Of a stretch of DNA of 64,000 nt, positions 53,281 to 62,424 are shown piece after piece. Numbering within the stretch: position 1 is the first letter of the stretch; the number at the start of each line of letters is the position of its first letter. The notes under the pieces were generated by a model, which was given only the letters and a program-made list of their open reading frames with translations, did not search any database and was not told where the DNA came from. Origin of the DNA: Diplocloster modestus (GTDB lineage: Bacteria > Bacillota > Clostridia > Lachnospirales > Lachnospiraceae); NCBI RefSeq assembly GCF_019042245.1, contig NZ_JAHQCX010000022.1:1-64000 (forward strand), given 5' to 3'. The translations under genes and the position numbers were made by a program.

Positions 53281-54408
53281 ATGAAAAAAATTGGTATAGT
53301 GGGCGGCGGTCAGCTGGGAAAAATGATGATTCTGGATGCCAAGCGTCTGGACTATTATTTTGTCATTGTGGACCCGACCGAGCATTGTCCCGCGCACGGT
53401 ATTGCGGATGAGCACATCGTAGCCGGTTTTGAGGATGTGGCTGCAATTAAGGCGATGGCGGAAAAGGTAGACGTGGTCACTTATGAGTTCGAACATATCA
53501 GTTTGGAGGCATTGCAGCAGCTGGAGGCAAAAGGGCATAAAGTCTATCCGTCCAGCGAGACCCTGTCTCACATACAGAATAAGCTGGAGCAGAAGAAGTG
53601 GCTCAGGGATCACGGTATCCCGGTACCGGCTTTTCTGGAGATCCCGGACCGGGAGGCTCTTAGTAAGGCACATGAGGTGTTTGGCTATCCCATGATGCTG
53701 AAGACCTGTACCGGCGGCTATGATGGAAAAGGCAATGCGCTGATCCGGGAAGCCGGAGACGAAGAGGAAGCCTATCAGGCGTTGGGCGGCGGCAGCCTTC
53801 CGCTGATGGTGGAGGAATGTATCCCCTTTGAGAAGGAAGTGTCGGTGCTGGCCTGCAGAAGTACCAACGGCGAGATGGCGGTATTCCCGGTAGCGGAAAA
53901 TGTACATAAGAACAGTATCCTGGACGAAACCACCGTACCGGCGGATATTCCGGACAGCACTGCCGGGGAGGCCTGGGAAGTGGCCAGGGCCTGTACGAAA
54001 GCGGTCAATGCATACGGGATGCTCTGCATAGAATTGTTTGTGGCTAAGGACGGGCATGTCCTGGTAAATGAGCTGGCGCCCAGACCGCATAATTCCGGCC
54101 ACTATACCATTGAAGGCTGTTATACGTCCCAATACGAGAACCATATTCGGGCGATCCTGGGACTGCCGCTGGGGAATACACAGCTGATCCGGCCGGCCGC
54201 GATGAAGAATTTGATCGGAGATCACAGCGGACCGGCAGAATTGACAGGGGTGGGAGAGGCTTATCAAAACCCCAATGTCAAGCTGCACATATATGGAAAA
54301 GAGACGGTATCTCCGGGACGGAAAATGGGACATATCACCGCAACCGGCAGCACCATTGAGGAAGCGTTAAGAGAAGTGCGTCAGGCGCACGCATGTATTC
54401 GATTCTGA
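53281..54408 (+). CDS. purK: 5-(carboxyamino)imidazole ribonucleotide synthase
   Basis: A 375-residue ATP-grasp enzyme carboxylating AIR with ATP and bicarbonate. It starts MKKIGIVGGGQLGKMM, has QKKWLRDHGIPVPAF, TCTGGYDGKGNAL, and the metal site LVNELAPRPHNSGHYT. The frame extends upstream through the tandem palindromes, but that part translates the repeats and the Met at 53281 fits the family start. It is first of the five-gene pur operon, with purE 22 bases later. Confidence 0.96.
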   Translation: MKKIGIVGGGQLGKMMILDAKRLDYYFVIVDPTEHCPAHGIADEHIVAGFEDVAAIKAMAEKVDVVTYEFEHISLEALQQLEAKGHKVYPSSETLSHIQNKLEQKKWLRDHGIPVPAFLEIPDREALSKAHEVFGYPMMLKTCTGGYDGKGNALIREAGDEEEAYQALGGGSLPLMVEECIPFEKEVSVLACRSTNGEMAVFPVAENVHKNSILDETTVPADIPDSTAGEAWEVARACTKAVNAYGMLCIELFVAKDGHVLVNELAPRPHNSGHYTIEGCYTSQYENHIRAILGLPLGNTQLIRPAAMKNLIGDHSGPAELTGVGEAYQNPNVKLHIYGKETVSPGRKMGHITATGSTIEEALREVRQAHACIRF

Positions 54409-54430
54409 TCATTACGGGAGGAGAAGCAGG

Positions 54431-54946
54431 ATGAAACCAGTAGTTGGAATTATCATGGGCAGTGATTCGGATCTGCCGGTGATGGCTAAGGCAGCAGAAA
54501 TGCTGGATCAGTTACAGGTACCCTATGAGTGTACCATCGTATCGGCGCACAGGACGCCCGGCCGTCTGTGCGAATACGCGAAGCAGGCGGAGGAGCGGGG
54601 AATCCGTGTGATCATCGCGGGAGCAGGAGGAGCGGCGCACCTGCCGGGCATGACGGCGGCGATGACGGTGCTGCCGGTGATCGGAGTGCCGGTGCAGACC
54701 AAAGCATTAAGCGGCGTGGACTCCCTTTACAGCATTGTCCAGATGCCCCCGGGCATTCCGGTGGCTACCGTGGCGATCAACGGAGCCTTGAACGCGGCGC
54801 TGCTGGCAGCTAAGATCCTGGCTGTCACCGATTCGGAATTAAGCGCCAGACTGAAAGAATATGCCGGCCAGCTGGAGGACAGTGTCCTTGGCAAGGCGGA
54901 AAAGTTGGAAACGATCCATTATGAGGATTATCTGAAACAGATGTAA
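54431..54946 (+). CDS. purE: 5-(carboxyamino)imidazole ribonucleotide mutase
   Basis: A 171-residue class I PurE that moves the carboxyl of N5-CAIR to carbon 4. Characteristic motifs are GIIMGSDSDLPVM, VSAHRTPGRL, IAGAGGAAHLPGM, and GVDSLYSIVQMPPGIPVATV. GGGAGGAG lies before the ATG. The presence of PurK just upstream agrees with the class I, two-step route. Confidence 0.96.
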   Translation: MKPVVGIIMGSDSDLPVMAKAAEMLDQLQVPYECTIVSAHRTPGRLCEYAKQAEERGIRVIIAGAGGAAHLPGMTAAMTVLPVIGVPVQTKALSGVDSLYSIVQMPPGIPVATVAINGALNAALLAAKILAVTDSELSARLKEYAGQLEDSVLGKAEKLETIHYEDYLKQM

Positions 54947-54973
54947 CAGGATAACAAAAGTTGGAGGAAAATT

Positions 54974-55999
54974 ATGGATTACAAAAAAGCGGGTGTCGAT
55001 ATCGAAGCCGGATATCGAGCGGTAGAGTTGATGAAAGAGCATGTGAAGGGGACGATGCGGCCGGAAGTGCTTACCGGACTGGGCGGTTTCTCAGGAGCCT
55101 TTTCACTGGAGTCCTTTAAGAACATGGAAAAACCCACGCTGGTTTCCGGTACGGACGGTGTTGGTACCAAGTTAAAACTGGCGTTTTTGATGGACAAGCA
55201 TAACACCATCGGTATCGACTGTGTAGCCATGTGTGTGAATGATATCGCCTGCGCGGGCGGGGAGCCTTTGTTTTTCCTGGATTATATCGCCTGCGGCAAA
55301 AATGAACCGGAGAAGATCGCATCCATCGTCAGCGGCGTGGCGGAAGGCTGTAAACAGGCGGGAGCCGCCCTGATCGGCGGCGAGACGGCCGAAATGCCCG
55401 GATTCTACCCGGTGGACGAATATGACCTGGCCGGATTCGCGGTAGGAATCGTGGATGAGAAGAAGCTGATCACCGGCCGGGACGCGAAACCCGGCGATGT
55501 GCTCATCGGTTTTGCCTCCTCCGGGATCCACAGCAACGGATATTCCCTTGTCCGCAAGGTGTTCAGTATGACAAAGGAAGCGCTGGATGTAACCTACGAT
55601 TCCCTCGGATGTACGCTGGGAGAAGCACTTCTGTGCCCTACGAAAATATATGTAAAAGCTTTGAAGGCCGTAAAAGAAGCCGGCGTATCCATCAAAGCAT
55701 GCAGCCATATCACCGGAGGCGGATTTTATGAAAATGTACCCCGGATGCTGCCGGACGGTGTCCGCGCGGTAGTGGAAAAGAACAGTTATCCGATTCCTCC
55801 TATTTTTGACATGTTATCCAGAGACGGCGATATTGAAGAGGAAATGATGTACAATACCTTCAACATGGGCATCGGCATGATGATCGCGGTATCCCCCGAC
55901 CAGGCGGACCGGGCGGTGGAAGCCGTAAAAGCGGCCGGAGAGATCCCTTACCTGATCGGGAAACTGGAAGCCGGAGAAAAAGGAGTAACCCTATGTTAG
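54974..55999 (+). CDS. purM: Phosphoribosylformylglycinamidine cyclo-ligase
   Basis: A 341-residue AIR synthetase. It has DYKKAGVDIEAGYRAVELMK at the start, LVSGTDGVGTKLKLAF, CVNDIACAGGEPLFFLDY, and GGETAEMPGFYP. It uses ATP to close FGAM to AIR, the PurK substrate. TTGGAGG precedes the ATG. Its stop overlaps the purN start (7 bases). Confidence 0.96.
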   Translation: MDYKKAGVDIEAGYRAVELMKEHVKGTMRPEVLTGLGGFSGAFSLESFKNMEKPTLVSGTDGVGTKLKLAFLMDKHNTIGIDCVAMCVNDIACAGGEPLFFLDYIACGKNEPEKIASIVSGVAEGCKQAGAALIGGETAEMPGFYPVDEYDLAGFAVGIVDEKKLITGRDAKPGDVLIGFASSGIHSNGYSLVRKVFSMTKEALDVTYDSLGCTLGEALLCPTKIYVKALKAVKEAGVSIKACSHITGGGFYENVPRMLPDGVRAVVEKNSYPIPPIFDMLSRDGDIEEEMMYNTFNMGIGMMIAVSPDQADRAVEAVKAAGEIPYLIGKLEAGEKGVTLC

Positions 56000-56592
56000 A
56001 TCTGGTAGTGCTGGTGTCCGGAGGCGGAACAAACCTGCAGGCCATTATCGATGCCATCGATAACGGAACCATAACCAATGCCAGAATCCGGGCGGTGATC
56101 AGTAATAATCAAAACGCTTACGCGCTGGAGCGGTCCAGGCGGCATGGAATAGAAGCCGTATGTGTCTCTCCGAAGGAATACGCGGACAGAGAGCTGTTTA
56201 ATCAGGCTTTTTTGGATACGGTTGATGCTTATCAGCCGGGGCTTATTGTTCTGGCCGGATTCCTGGTAGTTATTCCACCGGCCATGATACAAAAATATGA
56301 GAAAAAAATAATCAATATACATCCCTCCCTGATCCCCTCCTTCTGCGGCACCGGATATTACGGGCTTAAGGTACACGAGGCGGCTCTTACAAGAGGAGTA
56401 AAGATAACGGGAGCCACGGTGCACTATGTGGACGAGGGGACGGATACAGGTCCGATTTTACTGCAGAAAGCGGTGGAAGTCCGGGAAGGAGACACCCCTC
56501 AGGAGTTGCAGCGAAGAGTAATGGAAGAGGCGGAATGGGTGATTCTGCCGGAGGCGATTCAGTTGATAGCGAACGGGAGGAAAGAAGCATGA
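55993..56592 (+). CDS. purN: Phosphoribosylglycinamide formyltransferase
   Basis: A 199-residue GART transferring formyl from 10-formyl-THF to GAR. It shows LVSGGGTNLQAIIDA at the start, AVISNNQNAYALERSRRHG, and the active-site INIHPSLIPSFCG with catalytic Asn-His and later DEGTDTGPIL with Asp. AAGGAG lies 7 bases before the ATG. Its stop overlaps purD by ATGA. Confidence 0.96.
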   Translation: MLDLVVLVSGGGTNLQAIIDAIDNGTITNARIRAVISNNQNAYALERSRRHGIEAVCVSPKEYADRELFNQAFLDTVDAYQPGLIVLAGFLVVIPPAMIQKYEKKIINIHPSLIPSFCGTGYYGLKVHEAALTRGVKITGATVHYVDEGTDTGPILLQKAVEVREGDTPQELQRRVMEEAEWVILPEAIQLIANGRKEA

Positions 56593-57860
56593 AAGTACTC
56601 ATAATCGGAAGCGGCGGACGGGAGCATGTTCTCGCATGGAAAATATCCCGGAATCCGGAAGTGAAGGAAATATACTGCGCGCCCGGGAACGGCGGAATCG
56701 CGCAGATTGCGCAGTGCGTGGATATCGGCGTGATGGATTTTGAAAAACAGGTGGCTTTCGCGAAAGAAAAGCAGATCGATCTGACCATCGTAGCCATGGA
56801 TGATCCTCTGGTAGGGGGCGCGGTGGACGCTTTTGAAGCCGCGGGCCTGAAGGCTTTCGGACCCAGGGCGAACGCGGCGATCCTGGAAGGTTCCAAGGCA
56901 TTTTCCAAAGATCTGATGAAAAAATATAAAATTCCCACCGCAGGCTATGAAAACTTCGACGATCCGAAGGAAGCGCTTCAATATCTGGAGACAGCCAAGT
57001 TCCCTATCGTGCTGAAGGCGGATGGACTGGCTCTTGGCAAAGGGGTGCTGATCTGTCAGAACCTGCAGGAAGCCAGAGCCGGTGTAAAGACCATCATGGA
57101 AGATAAACAGTTCGGCAGCGCCGGAAACCGTCTGGTGATCGAGGAGTTCATGACCGGACGGGAAGTATCGGTCCTCTCCTTTGTGGACGGGAAGACCGTC
57201 AAAACCATGACGTCCGCCCAGGACCATAAAAGAGCCATGGACGGGGACCAGGGCTTAAATACCGGCGGTATGGGTACCTTTTCCCCCAGCCCGTTCTATA
57301 CCAAAGAAGTGGATGACTTCTGCCAGAAATATATCTATCAGGCAACGGTAGACGCCATGGCCGCAGAAGGCCGTCCCTTTGTGGGAATCATCTTCTTTGG
57401 CCTGATGCTGACGGAAGAAGGCCCGAAGGTGTTGGAATACAATGCCAGATTCGGTGACCCGGAAGCGCAGGTAGTGCTTCCAAGAATGAAAAACGATATG
57501 ATCGAAGTGGTGGAAGCCTGCATGGAAGGCAGACTGGACCAGATCGACCTGCAGTTTGAGGATAACGCCGCGGTTTGTGTGGTGCTGGCCTCCGACGGAT
57601 ACCCGGTGAAATACGAAAAGGGCTTTCCGATCCATGGACTGGAGAACTTTACGGATAAAGACGGCTGCTATGTATTCCATGCCGGTACCAAGGCGACCCC
57701 GGAAGGGATCGTTACGAATGGAGGAAGGGTCCTGGGAGTCACGGCCAAAGGGGCGGACTTAAAACAGGCCCGGGCCAATGCCTACGAGGCTGTGAAATGG
57801 ATTGATTTTGAGAATAAATATTGCAGATCGGATATAGGTAAGGCCATCGACGAAGTATAA
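56589..57860 (+). CDS. purD: Phosphoribosylamine--glycine ligase
   Basis: A 423-residue ATP-grasp enzyme making GAR. Opening KVLIIGSGGREHVLAWKIS, ATP-grasp KADGLALGKGV, DHKRAMDGDQGLNTGGMGTF and EYNARFGDPEAQVVLPR are all present. It starts at 56589 with the ATG overlapping the purN stop and GGGAGG upstream. It is the last gene of the pur cluster and is followed by the large palindrome, which probably ends transcription. Confidence 0.96.
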   Translation: MKVLIIGSGGREHVLAWKISRNPEVKEIYCAPGNGGIAQIAQCVDIGVMDFEKQVAFAKEKQIDLTIVAMDDPLVGGAVDAFEAAGLKAFGPRANAAILEGSKAFSKDLMKKYKIPTAGYENFDDPKEALQYLETAKFPIVLKADGLALGKGVLICQNLQEARAGVKTIMEDKQFGSAGNRLVIEEFMTGREVSVLSFVDGKTVKTMTSAQDHKRAMDGDQGLNTGGMGTFSPSPFYTKEVDDFCQKYIYQATVDAMAAEGRPFVGIIFFGLMLTEEGPKVLEYNARFGDPEAQVVLPRMKNDMIEVVEACMEGRLDQIDLQFEDNAAVCVVLASDGYPVKYEKGFPIHGLENFTDKDGCYVFHAGTKATPEGIVTNGGRVLGVTAKGADLKQARANAYEAVKWIDFENKYCRSDIGKAIDEV

Positions 57861-57871
57861 TAAAATGAGAG

Positions 57872-58516
57872 ACAAGACGGATAAAAGCTCCGGAGGACGG
57901 GGGGCAGGTTCTTCCTGGGGTTTAGGTATGCCTGCTGCTTAAGACAGGGGACAGGGACGGTATCCGGGGAGCCCTCCGGCCGGCGGGGTCTTTTGGGGTT
58001 CTTCCTCAGATTTGGATATGCCCGCTGCTTAAGACTGGGGACAGAGACGGTATCCGGGGAGGCTCCCGCCCGCCGGGTTCTTTTGTGTCTCCCCGAGTGC
58101 GCGGAGGGCTTGCGCCAGCCACCGCTAAGTGGAATCGAAAAGCCAGGTTCAGGAACCGAGCCTATTCACCAGGAACACGTGATGTGTTCCCGGTTCAGAG
58201 GCTCTTGCCCGTCGGACGTGAAGTCCGCCGTGCATCCTGAACCCGGCTTTCCGATTCCACTAAGCGGTGGCTGTGCCGCCCTATGCGCACTCGGGGAGAC
58301 ACAAAAGAACCCGGCGGGCGGGAGCCTCCCCGGATACCGTCTCTGTCCCCAGTCTTAAACAGCGGGCATATCCAAACCCGGGGAAATCCCCAAAAGACCC
58401 CGCCGGCCGGGAGTCTCCCCGGATAGCGTCCCTGTCCCCAGTCTTAAGCAGCAGGCATACCCCAAAACCCCAGGAAGAACCTGCCCCCCGTCCTCCGGAG
58501 CTTTTATCCGTCTTGC
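57872..58516. repeat. ~640-base imperfect palindrome of tandem units
   Basis: Left arm about 57872-58150 and right arm about 58235-58516 are inverted copies, matching at roughly nine of ten positions by eye. A 20-base stretch, 58118-58137, is exactly complementary to 58252-58271. Each arm holds two tandem copies of a ~89-base unit (TGCTTAAGAC, then GGGGACAG, then GGTATCCGGGGAG), left copies starting about 57911 and 58000. The centre (58145-58225) is a near copy of the 40.2 kb terminator. It lies between convergent purD and the ACT-domain gene; small frames inside it are not genes. Confidence 0.9.
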
Positions 58517-58539
58517 CATTTACATTTTTATGTTTGAAT

Positions 58540-58920
58540 TCAGACGGCCGCGTAACCGGCGTCTGAAAGGATTTCAACCGCTCTTGTAAAATCTCCAGCT
58601 TTTGTCAAAATATAATCTGTATTAAAAGTTGACAGAGCAAAAATACCAATCCCGTTATCTGCCAGCAAAGCCGATATACGAGAAAGGATTCCGATCAATG
58701 AAAAATCCAAAACGCCCTGTATCCGGAATGCCTTCCATCCGTCATCCCTCTTGATGAAATTAGCAGGTACATCTTCCGTAACACATACCAGCGAATATTC
58801 CTCATCTGTTTTCCCGGCAAAACAATAGTTACTTTCGAAATGAACAAGTGAATAATCCCTAACCTGGCATATGGAAAAATTACAATCTAAAATCTTAATC
58901 TCTAAATATTCAATACTCAT
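58540..58920 (-). CDS. ACT-domain protein (CASTOR-like)
   Basis: A 126-residue protein with two ACT-type halves: first about 1-60 (LEIKILDCNFSICQV, FAGKTDEEYSLVCVTED), second about 65-125 (FRIQGVLDFSLIGILSRISA then GIGIFALSTFNTDYILT). ACT pairs bind amino acids and act as sensors or as subunits. I chose the ATG at 58920; a GTG four codons earlier is possible. It is divergent from the sugar importer behind the symmetric operators. Confidence 0.82.
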   Translation of the reverse strand: MSIEYLEIKILDCNFSICQVRDYSLVHFESNYCFAGKTDEEYSLVCVTEDVPANFIKRDDGWKAFRIQGVLDFSLIGILSRISALLADNGIGIFALSTFNTDYILTKAGDFTRAVEILSDAGYAAV

Positions 58921-59063
58921 GGCAATTATCACCCCTTCCGACCTCCAAACACTTCTTACGGATTCTAGTAGATTCTATTATTTCCTTTGATAAATGTCAA
59001 TGCAGACTGTCTGAAATTCCCTGATATTCGCTCCGTTATCCCTATTTTGAGAAAAGAGATAAA

Positions 59064-59146
59064 AAAATATGCTAACCGGTTGACATATAAGAAATGAAGT
59101 GATATTATGATGCTATCCAATATATGTCAACCGGTTAGCATATTTT
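59064..59146. promoter_or_regulatory. Symmetric double operator around a bidirectional promoter
   Basis: Positions 59064-59089 and 59121-59146 are perfect 26-base inverted copies separated by 31 bases. Each has a CTAACCGGTTGA-like LacI-type half-palindromic core (AACCGGTT). Plus-strand TTGACA (59080-59085), 17 bases, TATTAT (59103-59108) serves the importer. On the minus strand TTGACA (59125-59130), 17 bases, TAATAT (59102-59107) would serve the ACT gene. The rest of 58921-59268 holds only a small TTGCC/GGCAA hairpin near 59204-59218. Confidence 0.88.
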
Positions 59147-59268
59147 TCCCGGAAAGCAGTGGATGGTAAGTTTCTACGGCTGGAAAAGGAGAAAAGGAAA
59201 GTATTGCCTAAAAGGCAAAGGTAAGTGTAACTGTTGGGGAAGCAAAAAAATAATCAGGAGGAAAGGCT

Positions 59269-60621
59269 ATGAAAAAGCAGAGTAAATGGATGGCATTGTT
59301 ACTGGTAACGTCGATGGCGGCTGCGTCTCTTATGGGATGCGGGGATAAAAGCGCTGGGGATGCGAATGGCAGTGCGCCGGGGAACGAAACAGAACCGAAG
59401 CAGGAAGCGTCCGCAGAACCCAAGGGGGAGAATCAGGATCAGCTGACACTGGTATGGCAGAGCTGGGATCCGATTTCCAAATACCAGCCTGTGATCGACG
59501 CCTATGAGGAGCAGAACCCGAATATCAAGATCGAGTATCAGCAGGTTTCCGACTATCTGACTAAGATCTTTACCGAAGCGGCTTCGGATGAACTGCCGGA
59601 TCTGCTTGCCTGCCAGGTGGGCTACACACAGGAATTCGCGGATGCCGGTGTGCTGGAGGAGATCCGGGTGGAAGACCTGAAGGCGGACGCGGATTATGAG
59701 TTCGATGATTTCTGGGAAACTACTCTGGATTACGCCATGTATGACGGCAAATATTATGGACTGCCTGTGGACGGCGGCAACTACGCATGGGTGTACAATA
59801 AGAAAATCTTTGACCAACTGGGGATTGAAGTGCCGGAAGAGGGATTTTCCTGGGATGAATTCGTGGAGGTCTCCAAACAGATCATGGATCAGAAAGATGA
59901 GGTTGGTGTAAACTACGCGACCCTGGTCAATGATTACGGCTTAAAGACGATTCTTCCCTATATCTGGCAGAACGGATGTGAGTATCTGAACACGGATGGA
60001 ACGGCCAGCCTGCTGGATGACCAGAAGGCTATCGATGCCGTCCAGTATATCAAAGATCTGTATGAAGTACATAAAGTAATGCCCACCATGGAGAAACTGG
60101 ATGAGGGATCGCTCCCGATCGTGGGAATGTTGAATTCCGGTTCCATCGCCATGGGACGTGTGGCCCTTTGGGAAGCGCTGAAACTGGAAGACAGTGAGAA
60201 ACTGGACTGGCAGCTGATGCATGCGCCTCACGGAAATGACGGAGCAAAGGGGGAAGTGCTGTATGTGAACACCCTGAGCGTGGCCAGCACATCGGAGCAT
60301 AAAGAAGAAGCCATGGATTTCCTGAAATTCGTGACCAGCAAAGAGGGGCTTAAGGTTTTCCTGGAGAACACCAGTGACCCGCAGATATCTGTCAGAAAAT
60401 CCCTGAAAGAGGTGTCTATCGCGCCGTTTGATGCTTCCAAGAACGCCGGAATCTTCGTGGACGCGCTGGAATACTGCAAATGGATGCCCAACATTTTGTC
60501 GGTCAACGATCAGATCACCGCGGTCGGACGCCAGTTAGACCGGATCTGGTATGACAATGAGCCGGTAGCGGATGTGATGAAGGATGCGGCAAAGGAAGTC
60601 AACGGGCTTCTTGTAAAATAA
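59269..60621 (+). CDS. Sugar ABC transporter substrate-binding lipoprotein (CUT1)
   Basis: A 450-residue extracellular solute-binding protein (family 1, MalE-like). The signal peptide ends in the lipobox ASLMGCGDKS, followed by a Gly/Glu/Ala-rich linker to about residue 60. The mature part starts LTLVWQSWDPISKYQPVIDA and includes GLPVDGGNYAWVYNKKIFD, a CUT1 feature. AGGAGGAAAGG precedes the ATG. It is the first gene of the cluster, then two permeases. No ATPase is in the cluster, so a shared MsiK/MalK-type ATPase is likely. Confidence 0.92.
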   Translation: MKKQSKWMALLLVTSMAAASLMGCGDKSAGDANGSAPGNETEPKQEASAEPKGENQDQLTLVWQSWDPISKYQPVIDAYEEQNPNIKIEYQQVSDYLTKIFTEAASDELPDLLACQVGYTQEFADAGVLEEIRVEDLKADADYEFDDFWETTLDYAMYDGKYYGLPVDGGNYAWVYNKKIFDQLGIEVPEEGFSWDEFVEVSKQIMDQKDEVGVNYATLVNDYGLKTILPYIWQNGCEYLNTDGTASLLDDQKAIDAVQYIKDLYEVHKVMPTMEKLDEGSLPIVGMLNSGSIAMGRVALWEALKLEDSEKLDWQLMHAPHGNDGAKGEVLYVNTLSVASTSEHKEEAMDFLKFVTSKEGLKVFLENTSDPQISVRKSLKEVSIAPFDASKNAGIFVDALEYCKWMPNILSVNDQITAVGRQLDRIWYDNEPVADVMKDAAKEVNGLLVK

Positions 60622-60680
60622 ATATTCTTCGGTGAGGGAGAACGGAAGGAACCTTTTTTGTGGATTTTAGGAGGCGGAAA

Positions 60681-61565
60681 ATGAAGAAAAAATTTGGATC
60701 CAAACGGCAGCGGCTCTACAATTCGTCCTGTGTGATTTTGTTTTTGCTGCCCAGTTTCCTGCTGCTTGCAGTGTTTGTATTTTGGCCGATGATCTATTCT
60801 ATGGTGCTTGCATTCTTTGAGTGGAATCCACTGAAAGGGAAGGATTTTACAGGGCTTGAAAACTTCCGGACCCTGGTACAGGATGATCTCTGGTGGACGA
60901 GTCTTAAGAACACGGTCTACTACATCATCCTGAATGTACCGCTCATAGTGGCGGCGGCCCTGGGCCTGGCCGAGATCGTCGTATCTGTGGGCAGGACCTC
61001 CAAACTGTTCCGGGGTATCTATTTTGTACCCACGATGCTCTCTCTGGTGGCGACAGGGATCGTATGGAGCTATCTGTTAAATACCAACACCGGTGTGATC
61101 AACGGTCTGCTCAACCGGATCGGCCTGCCGTCCGTCAAATGGTTTACCAGCGGAAAAGTGGCCATGCTGTCCATCGTGATCGTGACGGTCTGGAGATGGG
61201 CCGGATATTATATGGTGATGTTCGTGGCGGGGATGCTGGGGATATCGGAGCAGTATTATGAGGCTGCGGATCTGGAAGGGGCCGGCCGTTTTCAAAAATT
61301 CCGCTATATTACCCTTCCGCAGCTGAAGCCAATGATCTATTTTGTGGCGCTGATGAGCATCATCGGATCGTTCCAGGAATTTGACCTGTTTTATATGATT
61401 ACTCTGGGCGGCCCCGGGACAGCCACCTATGTGACCGGCTTTTATATGTGGCAGACGGCCTTTTCATCCATGAAGATGGGGTATGCCAGCGCCATGTCCG
61501 TGGTATTGTTTATCATTGTCCTTTCATTTACCGTGATCCAGAATAAAGTGACGCAGGCAGACTAG
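60681..61565 (+). CDS. Sugar ABC transporter permease (MalF type)
   Basis: A 294-residue permease with six helices. The family EAA-loop reads YYEAADLEGAGRFQKFRYITLPQLKP. An N-terminal helix starts at about residue 15. The Met at 60681 has AGGAGG 6 bases upstream; the GTG at 60660 is too early. It pairs with the next permease. Confidence 0.93.
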   Translation: MKKKFGSKRQRLYNSSCVILFLLPSFLLLAVFVFWPMIYSMVLAFFEWNPLKGKDFTGLENFRTLVQDDLWWTSLKNTVYYIILNVPLIVAAALGLAEIVVSVGRTSKLFRGIYFVPTMLSLVATGIVWSYLLNTNTGVINGLLNRIGLPSVKWFTSGKVAMLSIVIVTVWRWAGYYMVMFVAGMLGISEQYYEAADLEGAGRFQKFRYITLPQLKPMIYFVALMSIIGSFQEFDLFYMITLGGPGTATYVTGFYMWQTAFSSMKMGYASAMSVVLFIIVLSFTVIQNKVTQAD

Positions 61566-61577
61566 GAGGGGAAGAAC

Positions 61578-62420
61578 ATGAGAACACAAAAAAGATCCAA
61601 AGGCATCCTGCTGACAGCGGTGGCGGTTCTGGCGGCGTTACTGGTCCTGGTACCCTTTCTGTGGGTTTTGTCCACGGCCCTTAAGCCGGACAATGAACTG
61701 TTTTTATTTCCGCCGCGCCTGCTTCCCGGGGAATTTGCCTGGAATAATTTTTCGGATGCCTGGCATCTGCTGGACTTCCCCAGGTATTTCTTTAATTCTT
61801 TTATGGTGACAGTGCCCACCGCGTTTTTTACCGTGGTGGTGTGCTCCCTGGCGGCCTATGCATTTACCCGGATGAATTTTAAGCTGCGCAATGCCATGTT
61901 CCTTTTGTATCTGTCCACGATGATGATACCGCAGGTGGTCCGGCTGATTCCCTCCTTTATCATTGTGAAGAATCTGCATATGCTCAACAGCTATGCGGGA
62001 ATGATACTGCCCCAGATCGCCTGGTCCATTCCGTTCGGTACGTTTCTGATCCGTCAGTTCTTTCTGGGTATTCCGAAGGAATTAGATGAGTCCGCCAGGA
62101 TAGACGGGGCGGGGCATGTCCGGATCTTCCGGAGTATCCTTGTGCCGAATGCGGTTCCGGCCATGGTGACCCTGGCCACCTATATTTTCATCACCAGCTG
62201 GAACAATCTGATCTGGATGCTGGTGGTGGTGAGCAAGCAGGAAAAATTCACCATAACTCTGGGGCTGGCTACCATGACGGGGCCCAGCGTGGATTTCATA
62301 CCACCCTGGAATGAGATTATGGCGGCGACCCTGATCAGCATTCTGCCGGTATTTATCCTGTATCTGTTTTTCCAGAAATATTTTATCCAGTCGGTGGCCA
62401 TGTCAGGGATCAAGGAGTAA
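61578..62420 (+). CDS. Sugar ABC transporter permease (MalG type)
   Basis: A 280-residue permease, partner of the preceding one. It has six helices and the EAA-loop IPKELDESARIDGAGHVRIF with RSILVPNAVPAM following. AGGAGGGGAAG lies before the ATG. The dehydrogenase gene starts 4 bases after its stop. Confidence 0.93.
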   Translation: MRTQKRSKGILLTAVAVLAALLVLVPFLWVLSTALKPDNELFLFPPRLLPGEFAWNNFSDAWHLLDFPRYFFNSFMVTVPTAFFTVVVCSLAAYAFTRMNFKLRNAMFLLYLSTMMIPQVVRLIPSFIIVKNLHMLNSYAGMILPQIAWSIPFGTFLIRQFFLGIPKELDESARIDGAGHVRIFRSILVPNAVPAMVTLATYIFITSWNNLIWMLVVVSKQEKFTITLGLATMTGPSVDFIPPWNEIMAATLISILPVFILYLFFQKYFIQSVAMSGIKE

Positions 62421-62424
62421 TGGA

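Noticed and set aside
57993..58566. Open frames of about 100-120 codons within the large palindrome
   Set aside because: Frames on opposite strands encode the same peptide because the DNA is an inverted repeat; they have no ribosome sites or family similarity.
59064..59146. Invertible promoter switch
   Set aside because: Arms are perfect, but the 31-base centre is shorter than known invertible segments and no recombinase gene is near; a double operator explains it more simply.
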